This document shows positions 10,451 to 20,038 of a stretch of 64,000 bases of DNA, one piece after another. The first letter of the stretch is position 1. The number at the start of each line of letters is the position of its first letter. The notes beneath the pieces were generated by a model. It searched no databases. It had not been told where the DNA came from and was given only the letters and a program-made list of their open reading frames with translations. The stretch lies in the NCBI GenBank assembly GCA_963969395.1, contig OZ017802.1:374501-438500 (forward strand). The letters run 5' to 3'. This DNA is from Pseudoscleropodium purum (Eukaryota; Streptophyta; Bryopsida; Hypnales; Brachytheciaceae). Position numbers and translations under genes: made by a program.

Positions 10451-12109
10451 ATGCCGCCGCTACGTAGGTCGAGACCAGCGAGTCCCTTTGGAGGCGAGGT
10501 GAAACTCCGGAAAGTCATTCCGGTTATTCCCTCCATAGAGCCGGAAAAGTCTCAACTCATGGAGGATCTCAAATCCATGGGTTGCCTCGGGTTTGCCGAG
10601 AAACCCTGGGGTTTTAGGGAGGAGAGAATGGTCAAGGAGCTCCTCGGAAAGCTGTCCAACCAGTTTGACAACACCATGAGAGGAACTCCCGTCCGCCAGA
10701 ACGAGGGAATGTGGAGAGGGGTTTACGGTTTACGAGCAGGAGGTTTAGGGATGGCGAACCGGAAGGATGAGTTTGTCCGAGAGAAGTTCCAGGGAGCCGT
10801 CAACCTGAAGGACGGATACACGGTCGAGGATTGCGTGGATGACCGACACCGTCGGCTCCTGCAATTCCTGGTTCCGGTTCTTTACTCGGAAAAGCCGACC
10901 AGGGTGACGATCACCCTCGGCAACACCATTTTCGGTGCCCTTAGTGGTACCCGGAAAGTGGACTGGGCACGGATCATTTCCGATCTCGTGGCCCAGCTCG
11001 TTAGTAGGGTTGGAAAGAAAAGGGCCACTCCAGTGTGCCCTTACCTCTTCCACCTCTATCGGGAACACCAAGTCCTCACTGACACGGAGGAGAAGGTGTG
11101 GAAGACTCAGGAAGTCCTCTTGAAGTATGGGGAGTCGGAAACGGATGATGAGGCCGAATCCGATTCCGGGTCAGAATGGGAGTCGAGCGAGGAAGAAGAG
11201 GAGCCGATGCCGCCAATCAAGCGACAGAAGTTGACGCCTCCACACAAGCGCGGGACGCCTCCCGGTCAAGACAGACCGGCCTCGGAAGAGAAACCGGAAG
11301 CCGAGAAGACCGTTTCTGGGGGAGACCCGGATATGCAAGATCCGTTCAACGGTCTGATCAACGTCCTCTGCAACATCAGGGCGGATTGGGAGGTCAAGCA
11401 CAGGACGCTTGCGGCGATCGGAAAGTTGGTAGGTGCGCCACCGGACAACAAGTTGGCAGAACAGGTGGCGGAGTGCATCACCAATCCGGAAGAGAGCTGG
11501 AAGCAGGAAGCAAAGATCCGCCGGTTGCAGGAGGAGGTGGATAACCTGAAGGCAACTCTTTTTGCCTATCAGGAAGACGTGATGGCAGCCCGGGAGATGG
11601 CGGAGGAGACTCGGAAGATAGCCGAGCAGATCAAGGCGGTCCTGGGAGAGACCGGAACGGTCGCCGCCAAAGCGAAGATCTTCAACGAGAAGATCTACGA
11701 AGAGAAGAAACTATCCGGTTCCCGGATGGTCCGGATTCTCGCCGACTTCGCTGAGCAGGTGGAGACGGCAATGGTGGAGGGGCGGAAGGCTGCGGACCGG
11801 ATCGAGGAAAGCAGCCGGAAGCTGACTGGAGCGACGTGCGACAAAGGGATTCATCTTTCGGATATCTCACTACCGGATCTCTTTCCGGACGCGACTATTG
11901 CGAAGGATAGGAAGGATTGGACTCCTGAGTCCAAGAAGTCTGCACGGACTGGGACTCCGGGCACGAGACCGGATATCACAATCGACCTGGAGTCTTCACC
12001 CGGATCTAATCCTGCGGAGGGAGAACGGGTCTGGAATTTGAGTGAAGTCTTCGAGGAGCTAGTCCCGGAGATCGGAAGCCCGACAATAGGATCCAGAGTT
12101 GTAGGGTAG
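10451..12109 (+). CDS. F1 coiled-coil, Gag-like protein of unknown function
   Basis: An uninterrupted 552-residue frame. In order: a basic N-terminus (RRSR), a conserved globular block to about residue 215 containing GNTIFGAL and PYLFHLY, an acidic Ser/Asp/Glu stretch (about 225-250), a nuclear-localisation-like patch (PPIKRQKL, about 253), a long heptad-rich coiled coil (about 320-460), and a Pro/Ser-rich tail ending at TAG. No zinc knuckle, protease, reverse transcriptase or integrase motif is present. The Met at 10451 follows a GTG two codons earlier and is the first ATG after the TATA box. A second copy (766-2424) and distant relatives in F2 show a family that has amplified. A structural Gag-like or regulatory role is inferred. 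Confidence 0.8.
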   Translation: MPPLRRSRPASPFGGEVKLRKVIPVIPSIEPEKSQLMEDLKSMGCLGFAEKPWGFREERMVKELLGKLSNQFDNTMRGTPVRQNEGMWRGVYGLRAGGLGMANRKDEFVREKFQGAVNLKDGYTVEDCVDDRHRRLLQFLVPVLYSEKPTRVTITLGNTIFGALSGTRKVDWARIISDLVAQLVSRVGKKRATPVCPYLFHLYREHQVLTDTEEKVWKTQEVLLKYGESETDDEAESDSGSEWESSEEEEEPMPPIKRQKLTPPHKRGTPPGQDRPASEEKPEAEKTVSGGDPDMQDPFNGLINVLCNIRADWEVKHRTLAAIGKLVGAPPDNKLAEQVAECITNPEESWKQEAKIRRLQEEVDNLKATLFAYQEDVMAAREMAEETRKIAEQIKAVLGETGTVAAKAKIFNEKIYEEKKLSGSRMVRILADFAEQVETAMVEGRKAADRIEESSRKLTGATCDKGIHLSDISLPDLFPDATIAKDRKDWTPESKKSARTGTPGTRPDITIDLESSPGSNPAEGERVWNLSEVFEELVPEIGSPTIGSRVVG

Positions 12110-12248
12110 ATAGGATTTTGGATTTCAGTTAGGAGTAGGAGCGGATCCGGCTCAACAGTATTAGGTTAGCCGGAAGTTAGATTAGGATGGCGGCGGACCC
12201 CTACGGGTTTTCCGCTCCTTTTTGTGCTTTTAGGGTTTTTACCCTTTG

Positions 12249-12257
12249 TATATAAAT
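12249..12257 (+). promoter_or_regulatory. Second TATA box in F1, downstream of the ORF
   Basis: TATATAAAT about 140 bp after the ORF stop, followed by a pyrimidine-rich leader and more than 1 kb of non-coding sequence to the TG...CA end. F1-b keeps the same motif on the minus strand (near 606-618). If F1 is a long LTR, this would be the promoter that starts the genomic RNA, with the ORF lying in U3. That is an inference. Confidence 0.5.
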
Positions 12258-13279
12258 CGGTTCCTGAGATGGGAATTGGGAGTTTTTCATTTTGCAAACC
12301 TCTTGTACCTTTCTCTTCTCCTCATTGTGTGTCTCTCTCCAGCGCGACAGGATTGTATGATGTGGAGTTAGGATAGTACGAGCCGGTTTGCAAATGATTT
12401 CTCCCCTTGGTGTTTCTTTTCCGATCCAAGGTGCATGTGAGTAGGTATCGAAGAGTTGGGAGTGAACTTAGTTCCTCAGCACGTCTAGAATTTGAGATTC
12501 CGGATGAGAAAGCCGTTGTTAGGCTAGGTGGGTAGGGAGGGATTCCTTAGCTGCGCTAGAACTCCCGGGTGGGAAATCCGATCGAGTGTCCGATCTCCTG
12601 TGAGGTCTCACCACCCGTAGGGGTAACGGAAGAACTTTAGTTGATGTTGGAACGGACGGGTGCACTTGTAACCACCTATCTTCGCACGGATCGGAAGTAG
12701 CATCAAGGTCGTTGTAGTACGAGAGGGTCGAGTGTGGGGTCTTTGTGTGACCTACAACCCGGATTGCTATCTGGGTTATTGTGAAGGACCAAACCGGATC
12801 CGGATTAGCTTAGGAGTTTAGGAAGTAGGACAGTGGGTCTTCAGCCATTATAAGTCACGGAAGGAGTGGTGGGCCTACCACTCTCAAATGTAAGCGGCGA
12901 CCCCTCTGATGGTGAAACAGAGGCAAAACTAAACCGGATAGGATTACGGATACAGGATGACCATCCGGACCGGATTGGTTAGGACGGATTTCCAGGATCG
13001 GAAGTTGTGAGATCCTGGAATTTGGGTATTTGTATGGACCGGATAGTAAGTAGGACCGAAAGAAGGAGTAATCCGGTCTGTAGTTATCCGGTGTGGTGGT
13101 ATTTCTGGTTCTAGATCTAGGACCGGAAAGTAAGATTGGGATACTGACTTAGCTTAACTGTTTAATAGAGCTAGATACTTCACAGGATCTCGTGGGTTCG
13201 ATCTTTAGAGTCACTTAGTTATACTCTAGAGCGATTTTTGTGAGTATAATGGGGAATTGACCTGCCCTGTGCTGCGACA

Positions 13280-15645
13280 CCAAGTCCTTGCAAGTGTGTT
13301 TTGGCTATCGAAAAAGAGCATGGACTTATAGTTATCCCCAATGAAGCAAATTGTTCTTTTTTCAAAATCTCATGGTATAGATGTTTAACCCCTAAAGTTC
13401 TTTTCACTAAAAACACTTCAAAACTGCCAGTAGTAGTGCAAATATCAAGTCTTAGAAGAAAAATACTTTGGGGCATATGTAACCGTAGGATCTTGTAGTA
13501 AATTAGTTGGAAAAAATCTGGAAAAAGTTTTAGACAAATCCACCATTTGGATTGTAAGATATTAGATATTGAGTGTTTCATTTAAGGGGGCTACTCAATT
13601 ATGTCTATTAATGAACAATTGGTAGGCTAACAAACCTAACTTAGCATGTATTTTAATATTTGTTGCAATTGTTTTAGGAATATTATAACATAATACTATT
13701 ATAATATTCTTATAAATGATATAGTACTAAATCATTTCAAATCAACAACATTTGAACACAATCTGTCAATCTTGTCTTCCATACTCCTTTAATGATATAT
13801 ATATATATATACATATATAAAATATATTAGATAAATCAACATGAACAAATCAATGATTATATATTTCATAGATCTATTCTTCATCAATCAAATAAGAGTG
13901 CATGTACAAATATAGACAAAGATGGTTTCTCCATTTGTTTCCAAAAATTAAATAAACAAATAGAGAAAGATATGAAGTGAATGTTACTTGGAGAATTGAA
14001 GGGAAAGAAATTGAAGTACTCAATTGCATTTTATTAAATTGGAAAATTGCATGTCGATGGCATGAATTAATCTTCATAGATGCTAAACTCATACGAGTTG
14101 CATTTCAACATTTATGATTTATGCAATTGATTGAATTGAAAGCTCTTGTAATTACATTTTCAAATTTTCGATTCAATCATTCAAATTTGCAAGAGTGATT
14201 TATGATAAATATATAACTTTAAATGTGAAAGCATTCAATGCCTTTATGCGTTTGTTCATCAATATATTAATTTTAAATCAATAATATATATTTTTTATAA
14301 TAGATGCATAAACCATTGCATTAAAAAAACAAAAACTAAGAGCCAAGCCAAATAGGCTGGTCAAATGAAGAGAACAAGAGAACAAGAGCCCTACAAGAAA
14401 GCAAAGGAAAAAAGAAAATATCAAAAGGATTCAAAGGAAGGAGCAAGATGCATTTTTGCAAGACCGTAGAATGCATAATGTGATAATGATTTCAATATCC
14501 AAACACAAATATATTTTCTATTTCAATGAGAGCCAAAAATGAACTCCCCTGCTCTCAAAGATTGTACAATGTATACGTTATACAAAACGAACATATAACA
14601 AAAAGAGTAGAAGACATCGTTTATCATGATTGAAAACTGAAATGATTTTTTTTTTTCTATGTAGAATATTTTATGAAATGTAACAATGTATTTAATTATC
14701 ATAGTAATTGGTAGAAATCTTTGTGCAATACGTAGAAACATTTCATTCATGTGGAATTTTTTCATTTATTTAGGATTAAAATTGAAGTATTATACTCTAC
14801 AAAGTACAAACCGAAAACAATATCATATACCTAAGTTCAAAAGTTTGCAATTGTTTCGTGAATTCATTTTGAAAACTCAAACAAAGAAATATTTTATAAT
14901 CAATATCTTGTTCATTTCAATCATTTCAAAATTCGAATTCCGAATTCAATTCCTATTTATAATAGAAATTATGTTTGTCAATTTTTTAGATCTTTAATAT
15001 TTAAAAACATCTGAAATAAGAATATAGGAATTACCCTTCAAAATAAATATAGCACATGTATAAGTGTATAATGTATTCTACTCCACCAACTCAAGTAACG
15101 AATTTTTCTATGTTTTTAAGGAAAAATATAGCCATATATGATTTGAAAGTTAAAACATTGATTCTTTTTCTTTGTTTTCAAATCTAATCAAAATTTCATT
15201 AAAAAATATGAAAGACTCGATGTTCATTTGAAGATCGTGATGCACTTCTAATTAGAAAACACAACCTTTCATTAAATATCATGAGGTTGAAATCCATTAA
15301 ACTGTTATTTTAATTATGTATTGGGGCCTTTTTTTAAATTTTCATTTGCTTATGATGAAAAAGGAATTGATTATTTTTTGCAAAACATTTGATTTCCTAA
15401 TGAACTTTAAAAAAATCCTCACCATCTTCAGATCTTCTCAAAACCTATTTAGAAGGATAATATGAGTAAATAATCCAAACATATTTAACTTAACCACATT
15501 CCCCTCATTCGTAAAACAATTTAGGGGAGAAAAGAAAAGGTTTAGGGTAATTAGGGTATAGGGTTTACATTTTTTTTTAAAATAAAATGATAAATCAATT
15601 ACATTGATCCTCATTTAGCAGTGATTATTAGGCTGTTTGTTTTTT
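13280..15645. other. AT-rich hAT spacer, copy A (no gene)
   Basis: Non-coding segment found three times: here, at 27235-29572 (copy B) and inverted at about 33930-36236 (copy C). A and C are nearly identical, while B differs by small indels and substitutions. Its first 280 bp match a dispersed repeat also present at about 51990-52195, 50690-50905 and around the CACTA insertion at 58349. It contains an (AT)n run near 13796-13820 and degenerate TTTAGGG-like motifs near 15538-15570. I see no coding frame with codon-like conservation. The first five bases are the right target duplication of F1-a. Confidence 0.7.
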
Positions 15646-15699
15646 TAAATGTTACCGCTTTTTTTGAGTAATATCGACCTCTTAGGATGCTCCAATGGA

Positions 15700-15880
15700 C
15701 AGCTGGGTGGACGCTGTCGGCGGTCAGTGTTTAAGTGGGGCGGTCGGCATGTTCAAAGCGCGGACGGCGTCGGAAGGCGGACAATACGGACAGTCCCGTC
15801 CGACCACCCTGTCCGCCACGTCCGACCGCCCGTCCGACCCGTCTGGCCTGTCCGCCCGTCCGCTTCAGCCCCGTCCGGGC
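15700..15880. repeat. Internal GC-rich CGTCCG island upstream of the transposase
   Basis: About 180 bp of CGTCCG/CGGACG motifs directly before the transposase promoter; the inverted copy is at 33692-33872. Same composition as the element ends. It could hold transposase-binding sites that act on the promoter, or be a relic of an ancestral end. Confidence 0.75.
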
Positions 15881-15938
15881 CGTTTCTTGTTTTTGAATGG
15901 AAACCCTAAAAATGAACCTTTAATTTTCTGGAGGGGAC

Positions 15939-15945
15939 TATAAAT
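15939..15945 (+). promoter_or_regulatory. TATA box of the hAT transposase gene
   Basis: TATAAAT in the context GGGGACTATAAATG, between the GC island and the first coding ATG at 16193. The spacing leaves a leader of roughly 220 bp. It is identical in the inverted copy (33627-33633). Confidence 0.6.
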
Positions 15946-16192
15946 GTTAGAAGAGAAGCTTTGGTATTCACTCTCGAAAAACCGAACACTAAGATTTCCA
16001 AGGGCTATGAGCTTCAATTTATTGAGTCTCTTGTTTGGTAATGCATAGTTCGGTGGACGGGGGGGCTTTGATTTTCAAAGCTTTGTGTGACTAATTTCAT
16101 TGATATTGTATACATTGTCACGTTGTGGGTTTCAAATTGAAAACATTCTATTGGTTTCTTTTGAAATTGAGGTAAAACATACACTTGTCAGT

Positions 16193-18910
16193 ATGGTGGC
16201 CAAACCGACGGGGGATTTTTCTCCTTGGTTTAGTGTGCAAGAGGGTGGTAAAGTAAAATGTAGGCTTTGCAAAGCGAGCATGTCAAGGAAGCTCAACCGT
16301 ATCTTCAGCCATTTAGGCTATTCTAGGCCTAAAGGTGTACGTGATAAAGGGGTGAGCCTTTGTCCACGATTACCAATGGCAGTTCGAGATTTATTTCAGC
16401 ATTGCGAAGGAGTTTTTCCAAAACGCGTTGTAATGGACAATGTGGATGGCAACCCTAGCCCTTTAGATGTCCAAGAGTTTTCGGCCGGAAAGGCTGTGTC
16501 GCATTCTGACCACGAAGACTCTTGTCCAGCATCCAAAGAATTGGTATCAATGGTATGTGTCACAACTGAAATGACTTTGAGTACGGAAGCTTCTGGTGAT
16601 TGTGAAACCCCGAGGGCATCAAGTTCTAGGCCTCAGAGGCAAGGAAGCTTAGTGAATGGGTTTGAAGAAGGTCATAGACGCAAATTACATTCAGTGTAGG
16701 CAAATTTTTTTTATTCGGCGAACATACCATTTTCCGTGGCTCGAAATTTAGCTTTTAAAGAAGCAGTGAAGAAAACGGCTGCGTTTGGTAGGCCATACAT
16801 TCCTCCCTCATACCATGACCTTCGGTACAAATTGTTGAATGAGGCGAAGACCAACATTCAGACACAGTTGAATGCACGGACTGAAGATAGCATTCGAAAA
16901 TTTGGAGCAACATTGTCCATTGATGGATGGAGCTCCGTGACTAATCGACCTCTCATCAATGCCATGCTTGTATCATCCGCAGGTGAAGAATTTCTTGGAT
17001 CTGTGGATACAAGTGGTTGTGAAAAAAATGCGAAGTACTTGGCAGTTGTGTTGGAAAAGTTCATTGAACAAGTGGGGTCCAAGAACGTCGTGTTAATAAC
17101 TACGGATAATGCTCCCGTGAATCCGTCCGCATGGGATGTAATATCTGTAAAATATCCTCATATTTTTTACCAAGGGTGCGTGGTACATGCATTGAATTTG
17201 TTGTTGAAGGATTGGGCTGCACAAAAATGGATTGCTTTCAAATTGGATAAAGGAGTTGTTGTAGCTAAATTTATCAGGAAGAGACATATGCCGCTAGCTC
17301 TATTGCGAAAGTATTCGCCAAATCTTGGTCTCTTGATGCCTGGGGATACAAGGTTCGCCTCTAAATTTATCATGATGGAACGTTTGACAAAATTGAGAGG
17401 AGCATTGGAACAAACGGTGGTAGATCCGCAATGGGTTGAATATGTACATACTCTCAAGAAGAAACGTAGAGCTAAAGTCCAACCAAAAGACTTGGCCTTA
17501 GCGGTGAAGAAAATTGTTCTTGATGACCATTTTTGGAATCGGTCCATCAATTATGTGGAGATGGTTGAACCAATCATATGTGCACTCCGCGATTTGGATT
17601 CAAAATCACCATGCATGGGGAAGGTGTTGCATATCATGAGGAAGTTAGAGAAGCACGTGAACGGATTACAAAGTCCACCATTTTGTTTGCTAGAAGAACT
17701 TGCAATTCCATTGGTACAGTCTTTTTATGCCCGAAGAAGAATGGTGGACAATGATCTCCAATCAGCCGCAGCTCTTTTGAATCCATACCTTCTTCATGAC
17801 AAAGAGCTAGCGGATGACGCAGATGCAATGTCAGGATGTAAGAAAGTTTTGGAGAGAATATGTAAACCGGATGAATATGCAACAGTGGTGAAGGAATTTG
17901 TAGCTTTTCGACACAAGGAACCTCCATTCCACAATATGTTGAATCCGGGAGATCAAATGTTGTCCGCACATGCTTGGTGGGATTTTGAAGGTGCATGTGG
18001 CAAGTTTATAGCTCCATTAGCGAAGAGGATATTGGCTCAACCGGTGTCATCATCTTCATGTGAACGAAATTGGAGCAACTATTCTTTTGTTCACAACAAA
18101 TCTCGAAATAAATTGAAGCCGGAGAGAGCAGCGGATTTGATGTACGTGTATACCAATTCCAAAGTATTAAACGCATCGAAGGAAAAAGATGAAAAAAAAT
18201 GGTATAATGATAATGTGGATCCGATGGAATCAGAGGATTTAGATAGGCCGACGTTAGAAGACGATGATGACGAGGATTTGGAAAGGGCCCTTTCAGCTGT
18301 AGATGGCGGAGATGACTTCAATCGTGCAACAGCATGGGGAGATGAAGACGTTATGCAAGACTTTCCCGATTTGGTGAATGATACGCATGATTATCATCTA
18401 AACCGCAAGGATGTCGTTCCCGACAATGCAAACGATGCATATACCTTTTGTGAAGACAAGGACAATGTAGGGGGAGAGGAGAATCTACCTTCTTTAGCTG
18501 CATATTGCAATAGAACGGGATACTTGAATAGCGAAAACATTCTATCGGAAAAGGCAAACGCTATTGCCAAAGAGGTGAAAATCAATGAGAATGCTATTGG
18601 TGATGAGGGGAGAAATGAAGATGTTCTAATTTCTCAATCTCCATCTGTGGCATTAAATGTAGTGCAAGGAAACGACAAAAGAGAAGATGCGGTCATGGAG
18701 GTGGACGTTCCAAAAGATGTGGGCAATAATAGTGGTGATGAGGGGGAATCAAATATTGCGGTACAAAAAAATAATGATTCACTTGGGATGGCAGTCACAA
18801 ATTCGGCAATTGTGAAGAGTGATAAAAGAAAGGAGCCAATGAAGTCAATTTTTGAAGTACCAAGATCTAGTGCTCTTCCACCAATACCGTTGAAGTCTGT
18901 TAGCACATGA
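16193..18910 (+). CDS. hAT transposase (BED finger, DUF659, hAT_C) with an in-frame TAG, copy 1
   Basis: Cuts and pastes hAT elements in the nucleus. Residues 1-168 hold a BED-type zinc finger (VKCRLCK, then FSHLGY) and a polar linker. After the TAG (codon 169, 16697-16699) the same frame continues for 737 codons. It starts with the usual ANFFYSANIPF block, then a DUF659 region (SIDGWSS, TTDNAPVN), and closes with the hAT dimerisation domain (SSSCERNWS, then KLKPERAADL). An acidic C-terminal tail of about 240 residues follows. Homology is continuous across the TAG, where relatives have a Trp, Ile or similar residue, so an intron is unlikely. The start is the ATG before the BED finger. The second copy (30662-33379) encodes the same protein with the same TAG. 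Full-length activity would need readthrough or editing. Confidence 0.85.
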
Positions 18911-19039
18911 TTGAATGATTCTCAGAGCTTTGGGTATGGAAAACGCCTAATGAACATTTAAAAAAAAATTTCTACAGGCGGTAATCTACGGAAAGTAGCG
19001 TCATCACCTACAAGCCTAAGTGATACGGATAGTGATCGG

Positions 19040-19549
19040 ATGCCATTGACATCTTTGCGTGCTCGCATTTTAGCAAAAGGAATGGCGCAAGAACCGATCA
19101 AATCAACAAACGGCACTCTATTACTTCAAAAGAAAGTCAAAGTGGAGATAACCGTTCATGGACATGTCGACCCTACATCGAGATTGATGGTTCAAGAATC
19201 GAGTAACGTGAAAGCAAAAAGAGAAAGGCAACCTTTTGCTATCTCTCCAGTGAAGAATAGGACCCCTCTTGATGAAAATGTTGCTACTTTGTCAAATAGA
19301 AAGAAAAAAAAGGTTCCTATTCAAAAAGCCTTTAATTGTTCTGTCAAAGTAAAAAAAGAAAAATTAAATTCGAAAGAAGGGAGTAAACCTACTTCGAGAG
19401 AAGACTTGAAGGAGACAACGATACTTGATTCCAACAATGAAGATGACTCCGACAATGAAGATGACTCCGATAATGAAGATTTTGAACGGAGAGCTGTAGG
19501 AGAGAGTAGTGGGGCTGAGGTTAGAGGAGATGTGGATTGGCGTCCATAG
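19040..19549 (+). CDS. Small basic/acidic protein or 3' exon downstream of the transposase
   Basis: A 169-codon frame, in phase with the transposase but separated from it by a TGA and a TAA. It starts with a basic segment, carries Lys-rich patches (RKKKKVP, KVKKEKL) and ends with Asp/Asn/Glu repeats from an 18-bp tandem unit (near 19441-19480). A possible 3' splice site (TTTCTACAG) precedes it near 18977, so it may be the last exon of the transposase gene. I could not find a convincing donor. An identical copy is on the minus strand at 30023-30532. Function unknown. Confidence 0.5.
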   Translation: MPLTSLRARILAKGMAQEPIKSTNGTLLLQKKVKVEITVHGHVDPTSRLMVQESSNVKAKRERQPFAISPVKNRTPLDENVATLSNRKKKKVPIQKAFNCSVKVKKEKLNSKEGSKPTSREDLKETTILDSNNEDDSDNEDDSDNEDFERRAVGESSGAEVRGDVDWRP

Positions 19550-19899
19550 GAATTGTGGAGATGTGAATTTAAATGTTTGATTGTTTAGTTGCTTATGATA
19601 TATGGAGCTCATGTTGACAAATGACAATGGTTTCTTCAATCATTTTATTATAAAATTGTTTGTTTATTGATGATATACATCTCGCTAGATTTTAAAGTGA
19701 TTTTGTTTCTAAATCAAAATGAAATTCAACAAAAAAAATTAAAAATATATTTCATATTTTAGCTTTTACATAAATAGTGATATACAACTCTATTGAATCG
19801 CAATTGCAATATAAGAAAAATCCAAATCCAAATGACTTCACTCTCAATCTCTCATTGGTGAAAACAATCAAAACAAAAAACCCAAAACGGGTTTTCTAA

Positions 19900-20038
19900 G
19901 CCGCCCCGCCCGGCCGCCCGGCCCCGCGCGTCCGCCTTCCGACGGCGGGAAGGATGTTGCGTCCGCTAGCGTCCGTGCCTCCGGACGTCCAGAAAACGGA
20001 TGCTATTTTGGGGCGGACGTAGAGATTCGTCAATCCTG
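19900..20038 (+). repeat. hAT end B: GC-rich subterminal region and terminal inverted repeat
   Basis: Ends with the mutated terminal repeat GTCAATCCTG. Inside it are the family's end-B signatures CGGAAGG and GGGGCGGACGT, seen again at 29573-29672 (inverted), 43735-43930 and in the MITEs. Followed by the GATGAAAT duplication. Confidence 0.85.

Larger units (their letters stand above)
10014..13279 (+). mobile_element. F1-a: complete TG...CA element with a 5-bp target duplication and an intact ORF
   Basis: 3266 bp bounded by TGTCGCAGC and GCTGCGACA, a perfect 9-bp inverted pair, and flanked by CCAAG on both sides. The uninterrupted site is preserved at 27235-27239 in the paralogous hAT, which fixes the boundaries to the base. 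Inside are a TATA box, a 552-residue ORF, a second TATA box downstream of the ORF, and a 1.1 kb non-coding tail. There is no pair of direct LTRs and no pol gene. TG...CA ends and a 5-bp duplication suggest integrase-mediated insertion. The simplest reading is a solo LTR with an ORF inside it, or a LARD-like non-autonomous element. Confidence 0.9.
7130..20038 (+). mobile_element. Giant cargo-carrying hAT transposon, copy 1
   Basis: The left end is CAAGGTTGAC (7130) and the right end is GTCAATCCTG (20038), inverted repeats with one or two mismatches to the family consensus CAGGGTTGAC. Both sides carry the perfect 8-bp duplication GATGAAAT (7122-7129 and 20039-20046), as expected for a hAT. Order inside: end-A island, kinase-like gene (minus), GC island, AT-rich spacer with the F1-a insertion, GC island, BED/hAT transposase (plus), acidic 169-codon ORF, end-B island. 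Without F1-a the element is about 9.6 kb. It carries its own transposase, but that gene has an in-frame TAG. Confidence 0.92.

Noticed and set aside
13188..13215. tRNA-like B box (GGTTCGATC) near 13197
   Set aside because: No A box at a suitable distance and no cloverleaf can be drawn; it lies in the F1 non-coding tail.
10014..13279. F1 as a normal host gene
   Set aside because: Exact insertion borders with an empty site, a 5-bp duplication and a second copy in inverted orientation show that it is mobile.
15538..15572. Interstitial telomere (TTTAGGG-like motifs, also 29491-29523 and 33998-34032)
   Set aside because: Only a few degenerate units, carried along as part of the hAT spacer.
16690..16700. 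Introns ending at the TAGs (GTGTAG as splice acceptors)
   Set aside because: The frame is open and protein-like on both sides, and in the transposase the homology is continuous across the TAG, so removing upstream sequence would delete conserved residues. Not fully excluded without transcripts.
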